14,209 nt of DNA. Origin: an uncultured Eubacteriales bacterium. GTDB taxonomy: Bacteria > Bacillota > Clostridia > Christensenellales > Aristaeellaceae. The notes beneath the pieces were generated by a model. The model ran no database searches. It saw nothing but the letters and a program-made list of their open reading frames with translations, and was not told the origin of the DNA. This document shows positions 7,523-12,769 of the stretch, in pieces. Each line of letters begins with the position of its first letter. Positions within the stretch are counted from its first letter, which is position 1. The stretch lies in the NCBI GenBank assembly GCA_900553295.1, contig USCR01000052.1:1-14209 (forward strand), given 5' to 3'. The position numbers and the translations under genes are program-made.

Positions 7523-8485
7523 ATGACCGATACGCTCTTTACGGTGCTGGGCCTGCCGGTAACGGGCTTCGGGCTGGGCATAGCCGGGGCGCTGCTGGTG
7601 GCGCTGGGGGTGGAGCTGGCCTGGTGCAAGGCGCGCGGGGTGAGCTATGGCGTGTTCATCCGCTTTGCGGCGCTGGCCGTACCCCTGACGCTTTTGTGCA
7701 GCCGCTTGCTGTTCGTGCTGGCGGAAAGCACCTATTACCTCACCACCCTGTCCAATCCTGCGCTGGCCCTGCGCTTCTGGGATGGCGGTTATTCCCTGGT
7801 GGGGGCGCTGCTGGGCATGCTCCTGGCGGCCTGGGCCGCGGAGAAGCTGCTGCGCGTGCCCCGGCGGCTGCTGATGGACGGCCTGGCCCTGGCCCTGCCA
7901 GCGGGCATCCTGGTGGAGCGCCTGTGCGAGACGGGCACCGGCATGGGCATGGGGAAAACCATTGCCACGCCTGCGCTGCTGTTCCTGGGGGTGGAGGATA
8001 CCTTCACCGGGGAATGGGTGCATCCCGTGTATCTGTATGAGGCGGCCCTGGCGGGGATCATCGGCCTGGGGCTGCTGGTATGGGTGCTGCGCCGCCGGGG
8101 CGATACCGGCGCGCCAGGAGATCTGTGCGGGCTGTTCCTGCTGTTTTTTGGCGTGACGCAGATTGTGATGGAATGCCTGCGCAACGACCTGCACATGGTG
8201 GTGCACTTTGTGCCTGTGCAGCAGGTGGTGGAACTGCTGATGGTGCTGGCGGTGCTGTTGCGCTGGCAGCGGCGGTTCAGCCGGGTTCCGGGCATGAAAA
8301 AAGGCCGGACCCTGTGGGTCTGGCCGGTGGCGCTTGCTTGCGTGGGCGTGGCGGTGGCCATGGAGTTCCTGGTGGACCGCGGCCCGGACAAGCTGCTGTA
8401 TTACAGTGTGATGAGCCTGTGCGTGGCGGTGATCGCCGCGCTGGCGCTGATCTGCCGCAAGGGCAGCCTGAAACCCGCCCGGTAA
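7523..8485 (+). CDS. Lgt-like (prolipoprotein diacylglyceryl transferase family) membrane protein, divergent
   Basis: A 320-residue polytopic protein with about seven or more hydrophobic helices and an Lgt-like layout: FWDGGYSLVGALLG (85-98), the signature-like region starting at Arg133, HPVYLYEA (167-174), and ECLRND (217-222). Lgt moves diacylglycerol from phosphatidylglycerol to the lipobox cysteine. Compared with E. coli Lgt by eye, the position of His103 is Val93, Asn146 appears as Glu136, and Glu151 as Met141, while the two conserved arginines seem kept (Arg133, Arg220). It may therefore be a paralogue with another lipid or lipid-linked substrate. The ATG has GGAGGAAG (7508-7515) 7 nt upstream; an in-frame GTG 7517 is too close to that site. 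It starts 2 nt after the glycosidase gene. Confidence 0.72.
   Translation: MTDTLFTVLGLPVTGFGLGIAGALLVALGVELAWCKARGVSYGVFIRFAALAVPLTLLCSRLLFVLAESTYYLTTLSNPALALRFWDGGYSLVGALLGMLLAAWAAEKLLRVPRRLLMDGLALALPAGILVERLCETGTGMGMGKTIATPALLFLGVEDTFTGEWVHPVYLYEAALAGIIGLGLLVWVLRRRGDTGAPGDLCGLFLLFFGVTQIVMECLRNDLHMVVHFVPVQQVVELLMVLAVLLRWQRRFSRVPGMKKGRTLWVWPVALACVGVAVAMEFLVDRGPDKLLYYSVMSLCVAVIAALALICRKGSLKPAR
8297..8325 (-). terminator. Minus-strand intrinsic terminator of the GNAT gene, inside the Lgt-like gene
   Basis: Read on the minus strand, a 10-bp stem (8325-8316 with 8312-8303, one G-T pair) with a 3-nt loop is followed immediately by six T's (complement of AAAAAA 8297-8302). It lies about 160 nt beyond the stop of the minus-strand acetyltransferase gene, so that mRNA would run antisense to the last part of the Lgt-like gene. 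Confidence 0.75.
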
Positions 8486-8486
8486 A

Positions 8487-8933
8487 TCAGCGGCGGTTGG
8501 GGCAGTCCTTTTGACAGCCCTGGCAGGTATCCAGGCAAAGGTCTTCCCCCAGGAGCAGCAGGGGCTGCATGCCGTTGCTGGCCTCGCCTTCGGGGCGGAA
8601 GCCCAAGCGGGTGAAAAAGGGAACCAACGCCACCGGGGACAGGGTGCGGATGCGCCGGGCACTGTGGCTCTGCGCCTTGAAGAGCAGCAGCCGCAGGGTA
8701 AGGTCCCCCAGCTGCTGGCGCCGATAGGCCGGCAGGACGGCGATGCTGCCAATCCAGAAGGCGCCATCCTGCCACCAGATGCGGCCGGTGGCCGCGGGCT
8801 GACCTTCCCGGTACACCACCACGTTCCAGGCCATGGGGTCCAGGGCGTCGGCTTCCTGGTTCAGGATCAGGCGGCGCAGGGCCAGGGGCTGGCTGAGGTC
8901 CGTGCCGGGGGCAAACCACTTTCCTTCGATCAT
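8487..8933 (-). CDS. GNAT family N-acetyltransferase with C-terminal Cys cluster
   Basis: A 148-residue GNAT-fold acetyltransferase that would use acetyl-CoA. Visible: beta-4 and motif A as IGSIAVLPAYRRQQLGDLTL (61-80), where RRQQLG (71-76) replaces the usual R/QxxGxG/A, and a late FFTRLGFRPEG (106-116) typical of the fold's end. The acceptor substrate is unknown. The C-terminus carries Cys133, 137, 140 and 144 (CxxxCxxCxxxC), not part of the GNAT fold. ATG 8933 is chosen because GGAAAGGA lies 8 nt upstream; the longer TTG (8951) and ATG (8942) starts sit in or next to that site. Its stop is 1 bp from the Lgt-like stop (convergent). Confidence 0.82.
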   Translation of the reverse strand: MIEGKWFAPGTDLSQPLALRRLILNQEADALDPMAWNVVVYREGQPAATGRIWWQDGAFWIGSIAVLPAYRRQQLGDLTLRLLLFKAQSHSARRIRTLSPVALVPFFTRLGFRPEGEASNGMQPLLLLGEDLCLDTCQGCQKDCPNRR

Positions 8934-8974
8934 GGGCGACATCCTTTCCAAAACAAACAGGAGGCGAATGCACG

Positions 8975-9184
8975 GTGGACCCGAAAAAAATTGAGCGGAT
9001 CAACGAGCTGGCCCGTAAAAAAAGAACCGTCGGTCTGACGGAGGGCGAGGTACAGGAGCAGGCCGCCCTGCGCCAGGAATATCTGGAGGGCTTCCGGGCC
9101 AACATGCAGCAGGTGCTGGACAACGTGCGCATCCAGCGCCCGGACGGTACCATCGAACGCCTGCAAAAGAAACGCCCTAACTAA
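8975..9184 (+). CDS. DUF896 family protein (YnzC-like)
   Basis: A 69-residue basic, helical protein of the DUF896/YnzC family, which is restricted to Firmicutes and has no settled function. The N-terminal IERINELARKKR (6-17) and LTEGEVQEQAALRQEYLEGF (21-40) match the family's two-helix core, and the length is normal. GTG 8975 is the start: AGGAGG (8959-8964) is 10 nt upstream, and the nearby ATG 8968 is out of frame and stops at once. It is divergent from the acetyltransferase gene with 41 bp between starts. No clear promoter for either gene was found in that gap. Confidence 0.88.
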   Translation: MDPKKIERINELARKKRTVGLTEGEVQEQAALRQEYLEGFRANMQQVLDNVRIQRPDGTIERLQKKRPN

Positions 9185-9237
9185 AAGCATACCCCATTTC
9201 CGTGGAAAAGTCAAAGAAAAAACTTTGGGAAAAAACC

Positions 9238-9266
9238 TTGCCAAATACGACGGCTTGGGTTATAAT
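9238..9266 (+). promoter_or_regulatory. Strong promoter of the structured leader / DUF1292 transcript
   Basis: TTGCCA (9238-9243, 5 of 6) and TATAAT (9261-9266, 6 of 6) with the optimal 17-bp spacer. Predicted transcript start about 9273, roughly 270 nt before the downstream start codon. Confidence 0.85.
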
Positions 9267-9272
9267 AAAGCC

Positions 9273-9544
9273 GGAACCAAGGAAAGAAAGCAAATAAGCA
9301 TCACACGGCGGCCATCCCCCAATGGAGACCAGGTCAAAACCAAGCAATTGGAACTTCCAGCTGAATGGTAAACATCCTCCGAATTTCGCAACAAGTTGGA
9401 TGAAAACGATTCATGGTAAGCAGTGACCCAGGTTGATGGCGATGGTACAAGAGGTAAAGACTTCAGGAGCGTATGGTACATTGGCACATAGCTGACCGAC
9501 CAGCGCCGCCGTGAGAGCATGCGAACATAGAAAGGGTGATACCA
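9273..9544 (+). ncRNA. Structured RNA: multi-branch leader upstream of the DUF1292 gene
   Basis: No plausible gene lies here, but the stretch is unusually rich in complementary segments. A perfect 9-bp helix closes the domain (9304-9312 with 9505-9513). Inside it are a hairpin CCAT/ATGG (9312-9315/9322-9325) that competes for one P1 base, CCAA-GCAA-TTGG (9340-9351) with a GNRA-type tetraloop, a two-part stem TGAAT/ATTCA (9362-9366/9409-9413) and CATCC/GGATG (9373-9377/9398-9402) around an internal loop, and GCTG/CAGC (9491-9494/9501-9504) stacked against the closing helix. ATGGTA occurs four times (9365, 9413, 9442, 9473). There is no terminator before the coding region. The size (about 210 nt closed) and phylum would fit the raiA class of Firmicutes RNAs, but I cannot confirm any known family. 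Confidence 0.66.
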
Positions 9545-9931
9545 TTGTACGAAGAGGAAGAGCAAGACTTCGGCGTGATCGAAGGCACCGATGAGGATGG
9601 AAATAAAGTCCTGCTGCAGGTCCTGGATTATTTCTTCTACAATGGCGAAGAATACGCGATTTTAACCGATGCAGAGGACGAGGACACCTGCGAATGCGAT
9701 GCCTGTTCCGACCACGAACATGACGATCATTGCCAATGCGATGACTGCGCGGACGAAGAAACCGACAATGAAGAAATCACCTGCTATATTATGAAGGTGA
9801 TCACCAGCACCGAGGAAGACGGCGAAGAAGTCGAGGAATTCGTCCCCGTAGATGATGCTCTGGAAGCGAAACTGATTGAGGTTGCAACAACCAAGCTCAG
9901 TGCTGAAGACGACGCCGAAGAAGAAGAGTAA
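9545..9931 (+). CDS. DUF1292 family acidic protein with Cys/His-rich insert
   Basis: A 128-residue, very acidic protein. The DUF1292 pattern is visible as two halves: a first part at about 8-43 (VIEGTDEDGNKVLLQVLDYF, then YNGEEYAILT) and a second at about 79-103 (CYIMKVI, then EEFVPVDD). Between them is an insert with Cys49, 51, 54, His57, 59, 62, Cys63, 65 and 68, a likely metal-binding loop. Function of the family is unknown. TTG 9545 is preferred because AAAGGG (9531-9536) is 8 nt upstream; an in-frame GTG at 9536 lies in that site. It is expressed from the promoter at 9238 through the structured leader. Confidence 0.85.
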   Translation: MYEEEEQDFGVIEGTDEDGNKVLLQVLDYFFYNGEEYAILTDAEDEDTCECDACSDHEHDDHCQCDDCADEETDNEEITCYIMKVITSTEEDGEEVEEFVPVDDALEAKLIEVATTKLSAEDDAEEEE

Positions 9932-9967
9932 AAACGGGCATCGGAAAACTGCATAATCAGAAAGTAT

Positions 9968-10010
9968 AAAAACGCAGCACCGGATGGCAGCGGCCATCCG
10001 GTGTTTTGCG
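9968..10010. terminator. Bidirectional terminator between DUF1292 and XRE genes
   Basis: A perfect 10-bp stem CACCGGATGG (9978-9987) and CCATCCGGTG (9994-10003) with a 6-nt loop, plus an outer CGCA/TGCG pairing (9973-9976/10007-10010). On the minus strand five T's follow (complement of 9968-9972); on the plus strand only four T's follow the inner stem. It serves two convergent genes and is stronger for the minus-strand regulator. Confidence 0.8.
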
Positions 10011-10062
10011 TCATGGCGATCAATCATCCGGTGATAGGCGGCCGTATGGGGAGAGGCGGGCG

Positions 10063-10374
10063 TCACTTGTCCCAGTCCCGCACGGCATCCTGCGCCAGGC
10101 GGAGAAACTCGCTGAGACGGGCACGCTGACCGGAGGAGAGGGTGTCGGGATAAGTGTTGCTCTGGTTCAGGGATGCTGAAAGCAAATAATCCGGGGTGAC
10201 CTCCAGGGCGTTACACAGGGCGACAAGGGTATCCACGCTTGCAACGCGGGTTCCACGCTCAATATGGCCAAGAAAGGAGGGGGATATGCCAGACATTTCT
10301 GCCAGCTGCTCCTGGGTCATGGATTTCTGCCGCCGTAGCTGTCGAATTTTGAGGCCAAGGTCAATATAGTCCAT
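10063..10374 (-). CDS. XRE-family helix-turn-helix transcriptional regulator
   Basis: A 103-residue DNA-binding protein. Residues about 7-62 form a Cro/C1-type HTH: KIRQLRRQKSMTQEQLAEMSG (9-29), with recognition helix around SPSFLGHIERGTR (31-43), then the DTLVALCNALEVTPDYLL extension (48-65). The remaining 40 residues are a short, mostly polar helical tail, so there is no sensor domain. ATG 10374 is preceded by GGGAGG at an 8-nt spacing. It is divergent from the zinc-ribbon gene with a 300-bp gap. A palindrome just upstream (10393-10406) may be its own operator. Target genes unknown. Confidence 0.9.
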   Translation of the reverse strand: MDYIDLGLKIRQLRRQKSMTQEQLAEMSGISPSFLGHIERGTRVASVDTLVALCNALEVTPDYLLSASLNQSNTYPDTLSSGQRARLSEFLRLAQDAVRDWDK

Positions 10375-10392
10375 ATGTTTTTGCCTCCCGAA

Positions 10393-10412
10393 GATAGGTT
10401 TCTATCATTCTA
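10393..10412 (-). promoter_or_regulatory. Possible promoter -10 box and autoregulatory operator of the XRE gene
   Basis: On the minus strand TAGAAT (10412-10407) resembles a -10 box and is followed at once by the palindrome GATAG-AAAC-CTATC (10406-10393), near the expected transcript start. No convincing -35 is seen. Autoregulation is inferred from position only. Confidence 0.35.
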
Positions 10413-10516
10413 ACGTACCTTTTTTTCTCGATGAACAGACCATAAGCCCTCTTTGCTTCTCGTAGAATTGTGCGGGATGGAAAGAATTTGGCAGAAAAAG
10501 AATTTTTTTCCAGGTC

Positions 10517-10545
10517 TGTACAAGGCTATAAAAACGTGCTATAAT
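10517..10545 (+). promoter_or_regulatory. Extended -10 promoter of the zinc-ribbon gene
   Basis: TGCTATAAT (10537-10545) is a full extended -10 element, with TGTACA (10517-10522, 4 of 6) 17 bp before TATAAT. Predicted start near 10552, giving a leader of about 120 nt. Confidence 0.8.
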
Positions 10546-10551
10546 ATACCA

Positions 10552-10674
10552 CGTTAGCCCAGCCAGGTATGCAAATTCATTCCTCCTTTGGTTGTCACGC
10601 ATCCGGTCGTAAACCATGGAAGCACTGAATGGCACACGGTATAGGGTGCAACAATTTTTAGGAGGTATACCACC
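10552..10674 (+). promoter_or_regulatory. 5' leader of the zinc-ribbon gene with anti-Shine-Dalgarno segment
   Basis: CCTCCT (10582-10587) is an exact complement of the ribosome binding site AGGAGG (10660-10665). In addition GGTATA (10638-10643) pairs with TATACC (10666-10671), bracketing the site, and GCAC (10632-10635) with GTGC (10646-10649). These alternatives suggest the leader can hide or expose the ribosome binding site. The trigger, if any, is unknown. Confidence 0.45.
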
Positions 10675-10965
10675 ATGTATCAGGACAAGACCCTCAAGTG
10701 CCGTGACTGCGGCGCCGAATTTGTGTTTACCGCTTCTGAGCAGGCTTTCTTTGCCGAGAAGGGCTTCCAGAACGAGCCCGGCCGTTGCCCCGCTTGCCGC
10801 GCCGCTCGCCGTAACGCCAACGGCGGCAACAATGGCCCCCGTCAGATGTACGAAGTGATCTGCGATGGCTGCGGCTGCACCACCCAGGTGCCCTTCCAGC
10901 CCCGTGGAGATCGCCCCGTGTACTGCCGCGATTGCTTCGAGGCCCATCGTCAGAGCCGCTATTAA
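10675..10965 (+). CDS. Double zinc-ribbon protein (zf-trcl type plus C-terminal CxxC pair)
   Basis: A 96-residue protein with two treble-clef or ribbon-like zinc sites. The first is Cys9/Cys12 (CRDC) with Cys38/Cys41 (CPAC), the arrangement of the 'probable zinc-ribbon' domain. The second is Cys63/Cys66 (CDGC) with Cys84/Cys87 (CRDC), with the PVYCRDCF ending common in Clostridia and Chloroflexi homologues. The linker (45-57) is rich in Asn, Gly and Arg. Nucleic-acid binding is plausible but unproven. A strong ribosome binding site AGGAGG (10660-10665) lies 9 nt upstream, and with the extended -10 promoter suggests high expression. Its own terminator follows, so it is monocistronic. Confidence 0.86.
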   Translation: MYQDKTLKCRDCGAEFVFTASEQAFFAEKGFQNEPGRCPACRAARRNANGGNNGPRQMYEVICDGCGCTTQVPFQPRGDRPVYCRDCFEAHRQSRY

Positions 10966-10974
10966 GCAACACGC

Positions 10975-11014
10975 AGAAGGGTCGTCGACGTCAGTGTCGG
11001 CGGCCCTTCTTTTT
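10975..11014 (+). terminator. Intrinsic terminator of the zinc-ribbon gene
   Basis: A 15-bp stem (10975-10989 with 10996-11010, two G-T pairs) with a 6-nt loop GTCAGT, ending in a T-run (11010-11014). It starts 9 nt after the stop codon. Confidence 0.92.
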
Positions 11015-11059
11015 CATATACGGGGGCATTCCCGGGCATACTGCTTGGGGAGGTGCGCC

Positions 11060-11371
11060 ATGGCGGAGGATCAGGAACGGACGGAGGACAGGGAGCGCCT
11101 GGAAAAGCTCATGTCCCGCCTGGAGAGCTATCTGCTCAGCCTGGAGCAGATGCGCCTGCGGGAATATATTCACTTTCTGGGGGATAGAAAGCGGCTGATG
11201 CGCAGCCATTTCTGGGGCGGTGTGGCCCGGGGACTGGGCATGGCGGTGGGCTTTACCATTCTGGGCGCCATGCTGGTGATTATGTTGCAGCGCTTGGCCA
11301 GCCGGAACCTGCCGGTGATTGGCGACTTTCTGGCGCAAATTGTGAGCATCGTCCAGCGCAGGCTGGAGTGA
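11060..11371 (+). CDS. DUF5665 family membrane protein
   Basis: A 103-residue protein with a charged, coiled-coil-like N-terminus (about 1-40), a conserved membrane-approach segment SHFWGGVARGLGMAVGFTIL (49-68), one transmembrane helix to about 75, and a second amphipathic segment NLPVIGDFLAQIVSIVQ (83-99). This is the DUF5665 pattern; function unknown. ATG 11060 is 6 nt after GGGGAGG (11047-11053); longer in-frame starts would run back through the preceding terminator. The stop codon overlaps the lspA ribosome binding region, so the two genes are likely coupled. No clear promoter was found in the 45 bp after the previous terminator. Confidence 0.85.
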   Translation: MAEDQERTEDRERLEKLMSRLESYLLSLEQMRLREYIHFLGDRKRLMRSHFWGGVARGLGMAVGFTILGAMLVIMLQRLASRNLPVIGDFLAQIVSIVQRRLE

Positions 11372-11385
11372 AGGAGGCGTACCGG

Positions 11386-11868
11386 ATGAAGCGGTTGTGG
11401 ATTGCCCTGGGGGTGATTGCCCTGGACCAGGGCAGCAAATTTCTGGCGGTGCGCTATCTGGCGCCGTCCGGGCCGGTGACGCTGATTCCCGGGGTGCTGG
11501 GCCTGCGCTACGCGGAAAATACGGGTATGGCCTTCAGCATGTTTGCGGGGCGAAGCTGGTTGCTGGGGCTGTGCTCCCTGGGGCTGCTGGTGCTGGCGTG
11601 GCTGTTCCTGCGGCGTTACGAGCTGGGGAAGGTAGCCGGGGCAGCGGCAATGCTTATGCTGGGGGGCGCGGTGGGAAACCTGGTGGACCGTTTTTTTACC
11701 GGCTACGTGGTGGATATGTTCGAGGTGCTGCTGTTCCGCTTCGCCATATTCAACGTGGCGGATGTGGCGCTGACCCTGGGAGCGGTGCTGCTGGGGATTA
11801 CCATACTATGGATGCCCAAGGAATGGAGAGAGAAAAAGCATGGAGATACAACAGGGGAAGCGGTATGA
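11386..11868 (+). CDS. lspA: Lipoprotein signal peptidase (signal peptidase II)
   Basis: A 160-residue aspartic membrane protease that removes signal peptides from diacylglycerylated prolipoproteins. Four hydrophobic helices and all family boxes are present: Asp14 in DQGSK, Asn45 in RYAENTGMAF (41-50), GGAVGNLVDR (93-102), then the catalytic pair Asp110 (GYVVDMF) and Asp126 (FNVAD). ATG 11386 follows AAGGAGG (11371-11377) by 8 nt; a GTG at 11368 overlaps the previous stop and lacks a site. It is flanked by DUF5665 and a pseudouridine synthase, a usual Clostridia arrangement. Confidence 0.96.
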   Translation: MKRLWIALGVIALDQGSKFLAVRYLAPSGPVTLIPGVLGLRYAENTGMAFSMFAGRSWLLGLCSLGLLVLAWLFLRRYELGKVAGAAAMLMLGGAVGNLVDRFFTGYVVDMFEVLLFRFAIFNVADVALTLGAVLLGITILWMPKEWREKKHGDTTGEAV

Positions 11869-12769
11869 AGCCCTGGGAGACGGCACGAGCCGGGCGGACG
11901 TGCTGCTGGCGGCTGCCTCGGGGTTAAGCCGGAGCCGGGTGGCGGCGCTGATGGAGCAAGGCTGCTGCACGCTGCAGGGCGCACCCCTGACCAAGCCGGG
12001 GACCAAACCCGCCGCCGGCGCGCTCCTGACGCTGCTGGAGCCGCCGCCCAGGGAGGCCCGTCCACAGGCGGAGGATATTGACCTGGAAATCCTTTATCAG
12101 GATGAGGACCTGGCCGTGGTGGTGAAGCCCTGCGGCATGGTGGTGCATCCCGCCGCGGGCAATGAGGAGGGCACCCTGGTCAATGCCCTGCTGTATCACC
12201 TGGACAGCCTTTCGGGCATTGGCGGGGAGATCCGCCCGGGGATTGTCCACCGGCTGGACAAGGATACCTCCGGCCTGCTGCTGGTGGCCAAGAACGACTT
12301 TGCCCATGGGGAGCTGAGCCGGCAACTGGCCGCCCGGGAAATGGAAAAGCATTACCGTGCCCTGGTGGAGGGCGTCATGAAGGAGGACGCCGGCGAGGTG
12401 GCCCTGCCCTTGGGCCGCAGCAAGACGGACCGCAAGAAAATGGCCGTGGACCCGCAGGGACGGGATGCCCTGACCCGCTGGCGGGTGCTGGCCCGAGGCC
12501 GGGCCGCCACGCTGCTGGATGTGCGCATCCTCACCGGGCGTACCCATCAAATCCGCGTACATATGCAGGCCATTTATCATCCCGTGGCGGGGGATCCCTT
12601 GTATGGCACCCGCCATGGGGTACCGGTGGGGCGGCTGATGCTCCACGCCTATTCCCTGGCCTTTACGCATCCGCGCACGGGAAAGCGTATGGCGTTTACC
12701 GCCCCCTGGCCGGAGGATTTCAGCCGGGGGTTGCGCTCCGCCGGGCTTCCAGGGACAGATAATCCATAA
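11840..12769 (+). CDS. RluA/RluD family 23S rRNA pseudouridine synthase
   Basis: A 309-residue RNA-modifying enzyme. Residues about 8-70 form an S4 RNA-binding domain (TSRADVLLAAASGLSRSRVA at 16-35). The catalytic domain carries HRLDKDTSGLLLVAKN (137-152), with nucleophile Asp140, and RTHQIRVHM (234-242) near the end of the fold. Length and order match RluD-type enzymes that modify 23S rRNA uridines, but the exact target cannot be assigned. The start lies inside lspA (29-bp overlap) with GGAGAG (11825-11830) 9 nt upstream. The last 50 bp overlap the minus-strand amidase gene. Confidence 0.93.
   Translation: MEIQQGKRYEALGDGTSRADVLLAAASGLSRSRVAALMEQGCCTLQGAPLTKPGTKPAAGALLTLLEPPPREARPQAEDIDLEILYQDEDLAVVVKPCGMVVHPAAGNEEGTLVNALLYHLDSLSGIGGEIRPGIVHRLDKDTSGLLLVAKNDFAHGELSRQLAAREMEKHYRALVEGVMKEDAGEVALPLGRSKTDRKKMAVDPQGRDALTRWRVLARGRAATLLDVRILTGRTHQIRVHMQAIYHPVAGDPLYGTRHGVPVGRLMLHAYSLAFTHPRTGKRMAFTAPWPEDFSRGLRSAGLPGTDNP

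Noticed and set aside
8934..8951. Longer TTG or ATG starts for the GNAT gene
   Set aside because: They lie within or beside the ribosome binding site that serves ATG 8933.
9273..9544. T-box, M-box, cobalamin, lysine or tmRNA identity for the leader
   Set aside because: None of the conserved core sequences I know for these classes was seen, and there is no terminator/antiterminator pair.
9260..9565. 101-codon minus-strand ORF across the structured leader
   Set aside because: Runs antisense to a strong promoter, lacks a good ribosome binding site and any recognisable domain; the plus-strand RNA structure explains the region better.
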